From positions 1 to 8,919 of the forward strand of contig JAKAXP010000088.1 in assembly GCA_021816545.1 (NCBI GenBank): DNA of 8,919 nucleotides. Reading direction: 5' to 3'. Source of the stretch: Bacteroidota bacterium. GTDB taxonomy: Bacteria; Bacteroidota; Bacteroidia; Bacteroidales; VadinHA17. A model generated the notes under the pieces. The model worked only from the letters and a program-made list of their open reading frames with translations. It did not search any database and had not been told where the DNA came from. The translations under genes were made by a program, and so were the position numbers. Below are positions 1-6,698 of the stretch, one piece after another. Each line of letters starts with the position of its first letter. Position 1 is the stretch's first letter.

Positions 1-461
1 TTAATAACCGTGACGTGATCATGGAGATCGTTTCGGAGACATTTTTGAATTCACAGGCTTATCTTGAAGATGACGAACAGCATGCCGTAGCTGCAACAAT
101 TATTGCCGGAGGCTTTATTGAGGGTCTGTACATATCAACAAGCATGGTTGACATAAAGAACTACAAAGGCAATAAGCTGGTGGCAACAATTGCAGACCAG
201 AAAATGTCAGTTGACGACATGATAAGGCTGCTGGAGACATACAATGACAACACTGCGATTCGTGAGATTCTGACCCCGATGCATGAACTCAAGGTAATAT
301 TCGACAGGGTTGAGCGTTCTGCCGAACCTTCAACGGCACAGTACAATGAAAAGAGTGGTATGACCGAAATTACCGGTGCGGCAAAAACAGAGATGAAGCA
401 GGATACCTTCCTGGCAATCAAGGATAAGGTGGCAGAGATAAGAAACACATATGTAAAATAG
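1..461 (+). CDS. C-terminal part of a conserved hypothetical protein (5' end outside window)
   Basis: The frame is open to the left edge of the window: residues N-N-R-D are encoded at 3-14, before the first GTG at 15 and ATG at 21. I therefore read this as the 3' end of a longer gene, not as a gene starting at 15. About 152 residues are visible. They form a mostly helical, soluble segment with a small-residue patch (AATIIAGGFIEGLYIS) followed by acidic and Lys-rich helices. It resembles from memory a family of secreted or lipoprotein-like hypothetical proteins of Bacteroidota, roughly twice this length. Since the N-terminus is missing, a signal peptide cannot be checked. The stop is 6 bp before the next gene, so the two are probably co-transcribed. 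Function unknown. Confidence 0.75.
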   Translation, partial: NNRDVIMEIVSETFLNSQAYLEDDEQHAVAATIIAGGFIEGLYISTSMVDIKNYKGNKLVATIADQKMSVDDMIRLLETYNDNTAIREILTPMHELKVIFDRVERSAEPSTAQYNEKSGMTEITGAAKTEMKQDTFLAIKDKVAEIRNTYVK

Positions 462-467
462 ATACCG

Positions 468-911
468 ATGAGACAGCTTATACAGATTTTACTGGTCACG
501 GTGCTCCTCTCCCTGCTTGGTCCGGGAGAAGCTGCCGCACAGTGCAAGGGATTTGCAAAATCGCTCTGCAAGAAGGAACTGGGAGCTTACCTTCATGACG
601 GGAACTATCATGCTGCCGTCCTTGTTGAAGGAGAAGAAGCTGAACTCTACAAGACATTCTATTCTGACCTGGAATACCGGCTTGTAATCTGTTCTGCGGA
701 CGGGATGCCTCCGATTGAGTATACAGTATATGATGCCACGGGAAAGGTTCTCTATTCCAATAAGGAGCAGGGCCTGGCCAAGACGTGGGACTTCAGGCTT
801 GAATCGAGCCAGCAGCTGAAGATAGTTGTCAAGGTTTCGACATTCGGAACGAGGGATCAGCTGCCTGTAAGCGGATGTGTTGCAATCATGTTTGGTTTCA
901 AGGCGAAGTAA
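468..911 (+). CDS. Small secreted hypothetical protein with conserved cysteines
   Basis: The protein has 147 residues. Residues 1-24 are a clear signal peptide: MRQ, then the hydrophobic run LIQILLVTVLLSLL, then an AAA-Q cleavage site. The Cys at 26 is not in a good lipobox, so ordinary signal peptidase I export is more likely than lipidation. The mature part of about 120 residues has four cysteines (26, 34, 75, 137). Its alternating hydrophobic pattern, with turns at Asp/Gly (VYDATGKVLYSNKE), suggests a small beta-sandwich. It starts 6 bp after the preceding stop and is followed directly by a strong terminator, so it is the last gene of its operon. It looks like a Bacteroidota hypothetical family of periplasmic or outer-surface proteins, but I cannot assign a function. 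The reverse-strand open frame across it is a shadow. Confidence 0.85.
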   Translation: MRQLIQILLVTVLLSLLGPGEAAAQCKGFAKSLCKKELGAYLHDGNYHAAVLVEGEEAELYKTFYSDLEYRLVICSADGMPPIEYTVYDATGKVLYSNKEQGLAKTWDFRLESSQQLKIVVKVSTFGTRDQLPVSGCVAIMFGFKAK

Positions 912-932
912 GAAGATCATACACGATAATAT

Positions 933-971
933 GACGGGATTCTCCGGCCTGGAGAATTCCGTTTCATTTTT
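933..971 (+). terminator. Rho-independent terminator
   Basis: Bases 935-945 pair with 951-961 around a 5-base loop (GGCCT). The stem is 11 bp with one G-U pair, and A934-T962 and G933-T963 can extend it. A T-rich tract (TTCATTTTT) follows. It lies 22 bp after the stop at 911 and ends the plus-strand operon. The minus-strand archaemetzincin gene ends at 1005, so the two units converge here. On the minus strand the stem is followed by a weaker T tract (GTCATATTAT), so it may act only partly in that direction. Confidence 0.85.
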
Positions 972-1004
972 ACCCTGGTGAATGCTGCTTTGCGGATATG
1001 GGCA

Positions 1005-1541
1005 TTATTGCTGTAGTTCCAGCTGTGACCTGCACTGCCGGCAAAATTTTGCCTCCTTCAGGTCAATATCCTCAACATAGGTGCTTGAGCGCATTACGCA
1101 TGTCGTTGAATGGCAGTGAATCAACCCGAATGTATGTCCCAGTTCGTGGATCACCTCCTTGACTGTCCTTGACAGCAGCAACTCCTCATCCTGTTTAAGG
1201 CCGTAAAGTTCATTGCGAAGACGGTAAACCGATGCGACGGCACAATCGCGGCCAAGGATGGCCTGGCCAAAGATGTAGGTCAGGATGGGAATGTAAAGAT
1301 CGACCCTGAAGAGCCCTATCAGTTTGTAATATTCGGAATTGGTGAAGGCGGGAATTTGATGAAGAAGCCTGTCACCGTCATATTGCCTGCGGGTAGGATT
1401 GTAATAGGGGCTCAGATCGAGGTGGCACTCTTCCGTCACAGTCTGGTAATTGAAAATGGCTTCCACCTCACCGGATATCTTTTTCAGGAATCCCCTGTCA
1501 AAGGAGCCGCAGGAAAGCAGTATGATCTTCTTGTCTTCCAA
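1005..1541 (-). CDS. amzA: Archaemetzincin-family zinc metallopeptidase
   Basis: This is a 178-residue protein with the archaemetzincin signature. HELGHTFGLIH (132-142) supplies the zinc-binding His132, His136 and His142 and the catalytic Glu133. Then come Cys143, Cys148, the Met-turn Met150, and a C-R-Q-C pair at 167-170. The four cysteines are the second, structural zinc site known for this family. Upstream motifs also fit: YNPTRRQY (47-54) and GLFRVDLYIP (76-85). Length matches prokaryotic members and there is no signal peptide, so it should be cytosolic. The substrate is unknown. The start is a TTG at 1541. The frame stays open upstream to a stop near 1581 but holds no ATG, GTG or other TTG, and no Shine-Dalgarno is evident. 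The gene begins 20 bp after the response regulator stop, so it is probably the third gene of the sensor operon. The family is common in archaea and sporadic in bacteria. Confidence 0.93.
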   Translation of the reverse strand: MEDKKIILLSCGSFDRGFLKKISGEVEAIFNYQTVTEECHLDLSPYYNPTRRQYDGDRLLHQIPAFTNSEYYKLIGLFRVDLYIPILTYIFGQAILGRDCAVASVYRLRNELYGLKQDEELLLSRTVKEVIHELGHTFGLIHCHSTTCVMRSSTYVEDIDLKEAKFCRQCRSQLELQQ

Positions 1542-1561
1542 GGGGAATGAGTCTGTGACAG

Positions 1562-2902
1562 TTACTCCTTCTGTTTCAGATCATATTTCCTGATCTTGTT
1601 GTAAAGGGTTACCCTGTCGACATTCAGAGCCCTTGCCGAGCGTGAGACGTTCCAGTCGTACTTTGCCAGGATTTGCTCTATGTGCCTCTTTTCCATTTCA
1701 TCAAGGCTTTCTACTGAAGTGTCAGCGACCTCCTTGCCCATCGGAAGGTCCTTCAGCTTAATCTCCTTGCCGTTGCCTATTACTATTGCACGCTCAATCA
1801 TATTCTCAAGCTCCCTTACATTTCCGGGGAATTCAAACCTCTCAAGATGCCTGAGTGCGGCGGGTTCAATTGTTATAAGGTCACGGCTCATCGAGGTGCA
1901 GTACTTTCCTATGAAGTGGTTGACAAGAAGAGGGATGTCATCAACCCTTTCCCGCAGCGGGGGGATGGTGATATTGACCACATTCAGCCTGTAATAAAGA
2001 TCTTCACGGAATGTACCGCTTTTTACCATGCTCGTGAGATCCCTGTTTGTTGCACAGATGACCCTGAAATCCGATGTTATCTCCTTGTTTCCTCCGACCC
2101 TTACGAAACTTTTTGTCTCCAGCACCCTGAGCAGCTCAATCTGCATCTTTGGAGAAATTGTGGCAATCTCGTCGAGGAAAATTGTGCCCCCGTCAGCCAT
2201 CTCAAAACGCCCTTTCCTGTTGAATGTGGCTCCTGTAAAGGCACCTTTTTCATGCCCGAAAAGTTCGCTCTCGAGCAGACTTTCTGTAAGAGCGCCGCAG
2301 TGAACGCTGATCAGCGGGAAGTATCTTCTCGGTGAGTTGGCGTGTATGGCCCTGGCCACCAGCTCCTTGCCGGTGCCGCTCTCACCCGTTATTATAACCG
2401 AGGAGTTTGACTGGGCAACATTCTCAACCTGTTTCAGCACATTCTGAATGGCCTCACTTCTGCCAATCAGGTCGTCAACGTTCTCAAGGGTTGTGACCCT
2501 TCTTTTAAGCGCTTCATTTTCAGACTTCAGCGAGATCTGCGCCGCCGCATTTCTAATCAGGTGTGAAAGATCGTCGGGATCAAAAGGCTTTGTGATATAG
2601 TCAAAAGCGCCGTCCTTGAGAGCCTGCACGGCTGTATCAACGGAAGCAAACGCCGTCATGATTATCACTATGGAGTCCCTGTTCAGCGATCTTATCCTCC
2701 TGTGCATCTCCATTCCGTCCATGCCGGGCATCTTGATATCAGCAAGGATGATGTCAAACTCCTTCTCCTCAAGCATCTGGAGAGCTTTCTTTGCGTTCTC
2801 GGCACACTCAACGCTGTAACCGTCCTCGATGAACCAGTTGTAGAGAGAGTCTCTTACTGACTCCTCATCATCTACTATCAGAATTGAAATCTTATCTGCC
2901 AT
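1562..2902 (-). CDS. NtrC-family sigma-54-dependent response regulator
   Basis: The protein has 446 residues and the full three-domain layout. The receiver domain (about 5-120) has the acidic pair Asp11/Asp12, phospho-acceptor Asp55, Thr83 and Lys105. The AAA+ domain (about 145-380) has Walker A GESGTGKE (173-180), the sigma-54-contacting GAFTGA loop (220-225), Walker B GGTIFLDE (238-245) and the GNVRELEN segment. A Fis-type helix-turn-helix lies at about 418-440 (VSRSARALNVDRVTLYNKI). All activity residues are intact, so it should activate sigma-54 promoters when phosphorylated. The ATG at 2902 lies 10 bp after the stop of the histidine kinase, its evident partner. Targets cannot be told from this window; the adjacent HybAB/GcvH-like genes are the natural guess. 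From memory it most resembles the AtoC/ZraR group, but that does not set its signal or regulon. Confidence 0.96.
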   Translation of the reverse strand: MADKISILIVDDEESVRDSLYNWFIEDGYSVECAENAKKALQMLEEKEFDIILADIKMPGMDGMEMHRRIRSLNRDSIVIIMTAFASVDTAVQALKDGAFDYITKPFDPDDLSHLIRNAAAQISLKSENEALKRRVTTLENVDDLIGRSEAIQNVLKQVENVAQSNSSVIITGESGTGKELVARAIHANSPRRYFPLISVHCGALTESLLESELFGHEKGAFTGATFNRKGRFEMADGGTIFLDEIATISPKMQIELLRVLETKSFVRVGGNKEITSDFRVICATNRDLTSMVKSGTFREDLYYRLNVVNITIPPLRERVDDIPLLVNHFIGKYCTSMSRDLITIEPAALRHLERFEFPGNVRELENMIERAIVIGNGKEIKLKDLPMGKEVADTSVESLDEMEKRHIEQILAKYDWNVSRSARALNVDRVTLYNKIRKYDLKQKE

Positions 2903-2912
2903 GGGTCCGGGA

Positions 2913-4580
2913 TTATTCTTTTCTTAACGGGAAAATAAGTGAGACTGTGGTTCCCCTGCCAACAACGGAATCCACTTCGATCTTTCCGCTGTGGTTGGTA
3001 ACTATTCCGTGCACTATCGCCAGGCCGAGGCCGATGCCCCTGGCATCTCGCTTCGTGGAGAAAAACGGCTGGAAGATATGGGGTATGTCTTCCGGCGGAA
3101 TCCCGCAGCCGTTATCAGATATTTCAAGCCTGACGCTGTTGTTGTCAGTGTTCCTTGTCCGGATGATTATTTCTCCCTTTTCGGAAACGGCCTCCGATGC
3201 ATTTACTATTATTGCAATGCATGCCTGTTTGATCTGGTTGGGGCTGCACCAGATTATGTCACGGCTGGCAGAGAGATCTGTCAGGAATGTTATATTGGCA
3301 ATCCTGATGTGATGCATCATCAGTTCATAGGTGCCCTGCAATATCTCATTCAGGTGTTTGTTTTCAAAGTCATCCTGATCCTTGCGTGAGAAATCAAGCA
3401 GCCCCTTGACAATATCACCACATCGCTTGGTCTCACTTTCAATGAGCTTGAGCTGTTTCAGGATATTCTCCCTTTTCATTTGGGATATCTCCTGGTTTTC
3501 AATCTGTTTGTGGATAAGCTTTGTGTATATTAGAATACCTGAAAGGGGATTGTTGATTTCATGGGCGACTGATGCCGAAAGTTTTCCGAGGGAGGCTATC
3601 CTCTCAACATTTATCAGTTCATTCTGTACCTCGGAAAGCTCTTCCGACTTCTTCTGAACCTTGTACTCAAGCTGTTTAGACCAGTTTTCAAGCTCGCTTG
3701 CTGCCCTGTCAAGGTTGTCGAGCATGTTGTTGAAAGCATTTGAGACCTTCTTCATATCATCAAGAAGATGGGGACCAATTGCGAGCCTGGTGTTTACCTC
3801 TCCGGCAGAGACGGCTTCGCTGGCAGCTATTATGCTGTGGAGCGGATCCTTTATCCTTTTCCTGGTGAACCAGATAAGCACCGAAAGCACTGCTGCGGTT
3901 ATCACGAGTGAGAGTATCAGGAAATCGACCGATGATTTCTTCAGTGCACTGTCAAGGTCCTTGAGAGGCATTCTGATTATAAGTGATCCGAGCACCTCAT
4001 CACTTCCGGTGTGGGCATGACATGAAGCGGTATAGCATGATACTTCATTAAGGATTGGCCTCCTTATCAGCATGTGCCTCTGACCCGGCTTTCCGGGGTT
4101 CATGCTGCAGTCACTCTTCTCGTCAATTATCAGGTAGCTCCTTTCCCTTACCGAGAACATCTCATCGAGATTGGAATGGCATGACAGGCAGTCAGGATTG
4201 CTGTGGTGCTCTGATTCGGCAGTGAAGGACGAATATGCCAGACTGTTGTTCTGGTCATAAAGGTTCACATCATCAATGCCGGGCATGGTATTAATTATAT
4301 CGAGGGTACTGTGGAGGGTACTCTTGTCATTTTCGAGCATCGACTTGTAAAGTGAACCCTCAACTATCGCACCCAGGTTGTTGCCGTTCTGCTTCAACAC
4401 AGTGTGGAAATATTGAACATAAAGAGTTCTGAAAATTACACTGAAGGCCACGAAAAGAACAATGGAAGCGATTGTGATGATAGTCACAACCCTTCCGTAA
4501 ATGGTTGACCTTAACCTTAAATACTTTGTTATTCCCTGCCACAGGCTGCCGATACCCCTTGTAACACCGGATTTTTTCAT
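2913..4580 (-). CDS. Membrane sensor histidine kinase with a periplasmic diheme-type sensor domain
   Basis: The protein has 555 residues. Transmembrane helix 1 is at about 31-50 and helix 2 at about 219-238, enclosing a periplasmic sensor of about 165 residues. The sensor holds a CLSCH motif (131-135, standard CX2CH c-type heme site) and CYTASCH (182-188, CX4CH spacing, also known in multiheme cytochromes). Nearby His125, His126, His169 and His190 are possible axial ligands. After helix 2 come a HAMP domain (about 239-290), a coiled coil, HisKA with the H-box around His340 (SVAHEINNP), and HATPase_c with N and G boxes (DNGCGIPP, GIGLGLAIVHG). It should be a redox- or gas-sensing kinase needing the cytochrome c maturation pathway. 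The ATG start at 4580 has AGGAG about 14 bases upstream. It sits 10 bp before the response regulator. Heme binding is inferred from motifs only. Confidence 0.94.
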   Translation of the reverse strand: MKKSGVTRGIGSLWQGITKYLRLRSTIYGRVVTIITIASIVLFVAFSVIFRTLYVQYFHTVLKQNGNNLGAIVEGSLYKSMLENDKSTLHSTLDIINTMPGIDDVNLYDQNNSLAYSSFTAESEHHSNPDCLSCHSNLDEMFSVRERSYLIIDEKSDCSMNPGKPGQRHMLIRRPILNEVSCYTASCHAHTGSDEVLGSLIIRMPLKDLDSALKKSSVDFLILSLVITAAVLSVLIWFTRKRIKDPLHSIIAASEAVSAGEVNTRLAIGPHLLDDMKKVSNAFNNMLDNLDRAASELENWSKQLEYKVQKKSEELSEVQNELINVERIASLGKLSASVAHEINNPLSGILIYTKLIHKQIENQEISQMKRENILKQLKLIESETKRCGDIVKGLLDFSRKDQDDFENKHLNEILQGTYELMMHHIRIANITFLTDLSASRDIIWCSPNQIKQACIAIIVNASEAVSEKGEIIIRTRNTDNNSVRLEISDNGCGIPPEDIPHIFQPFFSTKRDARGIGLGLAIVHGIVTNHSGKIEVDSVVGRGTTVSLIFPLRKE

Positions 4581-4607
4581 TTCACTTCTCTTTGCTCCTA
4601 TAAATTA

Positions 4608-4650
4608 CTTTGTGATCAATTGCCGGGCGGGATGGCCACTGATCACAAAG
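4608..4650. promoter_or_regulatory. Perfect 11-bp inverted repeat, candidate operator or 5' UTR hairpin
   Basis: CTTTGTGATCA at 4608-4618 is repeated in exact inverse at 4640-4650, with 21 bases between. Outer bases 4602-4607 (AAATTA) can also pair with 4657-4662 (TAATTT) if GGTGT (4651-4655) plus G4656 bulges, and GCC/GGC can pair inside the loop. Each arm holds a TGTGA half-site, but the two half-sites are 27 bases apart, so this is not a standard CRP/FNR site. It lies in the only sizeable minus-strand gap, just upstream of the histidine kinase, and overlaps the promoter-like element. It could be a two-site operator, an attenuator, or the processing or termination point between the HybAB and sensor units. 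Confidence 0.6.
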
Positions 4651-4678
4651 GGTGTGTAATTTTTCTACAATGTACAAA
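4646..4678 (-). promoter_or_regulatory. Candidate Bacteroidota-type promoter for the sensor kinase operon
   Basis: Read on the minus strand, TTTG (4678-4675) is followed after 21 bases by ACCCTTTG (4653-4646). This fits the Bacteroidota layout TTTG-N19-21-TAnnTTTG, except that AC replaces TA. Transcription would start near 4640, inside the inverted repeat, giving a leader of about 60 bases before the kinase ATG. The match is imperfect and the phylum itself is inferred, so this is tentative. Confidence 0.33.
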
Positions 4679-4691
4679 GAAATCCGGAATC

Positions 4692-4721
4692 TTCCCGGTC
4701 AGGGACTCCTGTGACTGGGAA
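4692..4721 (-). terminator. Stem-loop just after the short GcvH-like gene (weak terminator or 3' stabiliser)
   Basis: TTCCCGGTCA (4692-4701) and TGACTGGGAA (4712-4721) form a 10-pair stem with a 10-base loop; in the minus-strand transcript one pair is an A-C mismatch. It begins immediately after the TAA at 4724-4722. The following bases (GATTCCGGATTTCTTTG) are only moderately T-rich, so full termination is uncertain. It could be a partial terminator or a 3' end stabiliser for the HybAB operon. Confidence 0.4.
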
Positions 4722-5432
4722 TTATTTCAGGAATTCCTTCTGGAAGTCATTCCAGACTTCTTCAGGCATTGATGCCAGTGCCTGTCCGGCAGGTTCGCCG
4801 CCATCCTGAAGGTAAAGTGCATCAGGCCGGGGGCTGAGCCTGCCTGCAGAAGTTACCAGGAAGTCCCTGACCCTTTCAAGTTCCTTTCTCAGCCATGCGG
4901 TGGCATCTGCTGCAAGGTGGAAACCGGTTACTTCAGCCATCCAGTTTGAAGGCCTGACCGAGAGGAGCCATCCTGCACCGTAGGGATCCTCCTGCAGCAG
5001 CGAAGGATCATCGTGCAGCGCATTGTTCAATCCGGTTACAGTCCCGGATACCGGCGAAAGGATTGTAAGATGTTTCCCGTCACGAACTATTTCTGAAATT
5101 TCCTCTCCCTTGATCACTTTGCTGCCGGGTTCCCTGAGCATTCTCAGCTCAACCTGGCCTGTCAGGCTTACGAGGAGACTGTCAATCCCCACTCTTGCTT
5201 CCCCGGTCTTCTGCATGAAGGTCCAGGTGTGACTGTTACTGAAATAGAGTCCCTGGGGAACACCTGCCAGTGACGCAGACAGAGGCTGAACTGCACCTGA
5301 TCTCCGGCCTGAAACTTTCAGCGGCCGGTTCAGTATCTTCCAGAAGGGAATGATCAGGAGGAGGAATGCAATGATTATTATATACTCGATACCCTTGGTA
5401 TCAAACAGGTTAACGTAATGAAATCCGTCCAT
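4722..5432 (-). CDS. Membrane-anchored GcvH-like domain protein (short paralog)
   Basis: The protein has 236 residues. A single helix at about 16-33 (IEYIIIIAFLLLIIPFWKI) is followed by a Lys/Arg-rich stretch, so the rest is predicted to be cytoplasmic. Residues about 60-165 match the glycine cleavage H-protein/lipoyl fold: SHTWTF, RVGIDSLL, GSKVIKGEE, SPVSGTV (126-132) and DPYGAGWLLSV (149-159). The standard lipoyl motif (E-S-V-K-A) is absent. Aligned on SPVSG, Gly119 falls at the lipoyl-lysine position and Lys120 lies one place on. A C-terminal extension ends in LQDGGE (208-213) and PEEVWNDFQKEFL (223-235), shared with the larger paralog at 7639-8919. No other glycine cleavage genes are nearby, so a role in glycine catabolism is unlikely. 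It follows the HybB-like gene by 39 bp in the same apparent operon. Role unknown; possibly a scaffold or carrier of the complex. Confidence 0.88.
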   Translation of the reverse strand: MDGFHYVNLFDTKGIEYIIIIAFLLLIIPFWKILNRPLKVSGRRSGAVQPLSASLAGVPQGLYFSNSHTWTFMQKTGEARVGIDSLLVSLTGQVELRMLREPGSKVIKGEEISEIVRDGKHLTILSPVSGTVTGLNNALHDDPSLLQEDPYGAGWLLSVRPSNWMAEVTGFHLAADATAWLRKELERVRDFLVTSAGRLSPRPDALYLQDGGEPAGQALASMPEEVWNDFQKEFLK

Positions 5433-5471
5433 ATCGCTGATTTTTATTTTGTTTGCTTTTTCTCCGAAACA

Positions 5472-6698
5472 TTATTTGTCACTGTTCCAGCCCGGTGTTT
5501 CCCGTAAGACAGGCATCCTCCTGATGACCCACCTGAAGATCCAGATCTCGGTGAATATCACTGCCAGGGTAACGGTTATCTCCATCCATGAAGGGTAATA
5601 ATGGTTGACCGCATCCCATTTGAATCCGATCACTGAAATATTCAGCCTGTTCAGGATTATCCCTGCCATTGTCATCAGCGAAGCCACCTTTATCAACGTA
5701 ATGTTCCGCTTTCTGTAGCTCATGAAGAAGAGGATCATGGGCAGCAGGACAAATCCCAGCATCTCGGTCAGGTACCAGTAACCCATCGGTGAATTCAGGA
5801 GACTCCATCGTTTCTCATGCACAAAGACCAGTACATTCAGTGTAAAATAGGCGAACATCGCAACTGCACAGATCTTCGAAAGACTGTGGATGATATTGTG
5901 GTGGCCCTTCTGATTTGACTCGCTGATCTGGTCGGAGAAGACCCTGTGGCTGATTGAACCTTCAAATATCACCATAGAGAGTCCGGCGAAGATGCTTGAT
6001 ACAAAGAACATTATGGGTATAAATTCAGAATACCACAGCGGATGGATCTTATCCTTTGCCATCAGGAAAAGGGCTCCCAGTCCCGACTGATGGAGTGTTG
6101 ACAGGGTTATCCCGAAGATAACGGCACCCAGTGTCATTCCTGATAGTATCTTCTGTGCCTTTCTTGCGCCGAGCCATTCTGCCACCGCCGGGGAGAACTC
6201 AATGAGTTCAGCGATCATGTATAGCAGGAAATGCCAGGCCACAAGGAATAGTACGGAGCTGGTACCGAAGCTGTTGCCTATAATCGGGTTTATCACATTC
6301 CACGGTCTCCCCAGGTCAAGGAGAAGCGCCCCGGCATAAAATAGATATGCCAGGAAGCCGTTCAGCACAGTCACCCTGACGATTGAATGGTACTTCTTCA
6401 TGTTCAGGATGTAGACCATGAAGGTTATGACATATGCGCCTCCGGCGAAGGCAACGCCTGTGACTACATCAAAACCGATCCAGAGACCCCACGGCACTTC
6501 CTGGGTGAGGTTGGTGATTGATCCGATCCCTTTCCAGAACCGGATTACTATCAGGACGATGCCTGTCAGAATAATAGGTACTGATATAATATTAAATGGG
6601 GTAAGCAGCTTTCCCTTGGGTTTCAGTTCACTCAGGATGAACTTCCAGGTGCTCTTTGTGCCTGTTGCCTGCTGTGCAGTATAATTTCCGTTACTCAT
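5472..6698 (-). CDS. HybB/NrfD-family polytopic membrane subunit (quinone oxidoreductase)
   Basis: The protein has 408 residues and about ten hydrophobic helices (near 35-54, 75-97, 108-128, 148-168, 188-212, 223-246, 273-293, 310-326, 335-353, 371-391), as in HybB/HmcC-type members rather than the shorter eight-helix NrfD. Family motifs seen are EVPWGLWIGFD (67-77), DLGRPW (128-133), STLHQSGLGALF (200-211), NRLNISVIGF (350-359) and YYPSWMEI (367-374). The family is heme-free and exchanges electrons or protons with menaquinone, with a ferredoxin-like partner on the periplasmic face. I chose the ATG at 6698 over a longer frame from 6788. It overlaps the upstream stop as ATGAGTAA, a translational-coupling arrangement, and the extra 30 residues of the longer frame are poor in family features. 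The direction of electron flow cannot be told from sequence. Confidence 0.93.
   Translation of the reverse strand: MSNGNYTAQQATGTKSTWKFILSELKPKGKLLTPFNIISVPIILTGIVLIVIRFWKGIGSITNLTQEVPWGLWIGFDVVTGVAFAGGAYVITFMVYILNMKKYHSIVRVTVLNGFLAYLFYAGALLLDLGRPWNVINPIIGNSFGTSSVLFLVAWHFLLYMIAELIEFSPAVAEWLGARKAQKILSGMTLGAVIFGITLSTLHQSGLGALFLMAKDKIHPLWYSEFIPIMFFVSSIFAGLSMVIFEGSISHRVFSDQISESNQKGHHNIIHSLSKICAVAMFAYFTLNVLVFVHEKRWSLLNSPMGYWYLTEMLGFVLLPMILFFMSYRKRNITLIKVASLMTMAGIILNRLNISVIGFKWDAVNHYYPSWMEITVTLAVIFTEIWIFRWVIRRMPVLRETPGWNSDK

Noticed and set aside
161..920. Reverse-strand open frames of 136 and 143 residues (161-571 and 489-920)
   Set aside because: They lie opposite two convincing plus-strand genes, one with a clear signal peptide and terminator, and show no domain or motif of their own.
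1847..2335. Plus-strand open frame of 162 residues inside the response regulator gene
   Set aside because: It lies opposite the conserved AAA+ domain, and its protein has the low-complexity character of a shadow frame.
4622..4642. TGGC...GGCA on the minus strand as a sigma-54 promoter upstream of the kinase operon
   Set aside because: The GG and GC elements are 12 bases apart instead of the required 10, and the flanking bases do not fit. The gaps at 5433-5471 and 7561-7638 also show no sigma-54 match, so the regulator's target is not visible here.
4608..4650. Inverted repeat as a CRP/FNR binding site
   Set aside because: The TGTGA and TCACA half-sites are 27 bases apart rather than 6, so a single dimer would not bind in the usual way. 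It is kept only as an unassigned inverted repeat.
4722..5432. Annotation as glycine cleavage system H protein (gcvH)
   Set aside because: The fold is similar, but the lipoylation motif is not standard, there is an N-terminal membrane anchor and an extra tail, and no gcvP or gcvT is present in the window.
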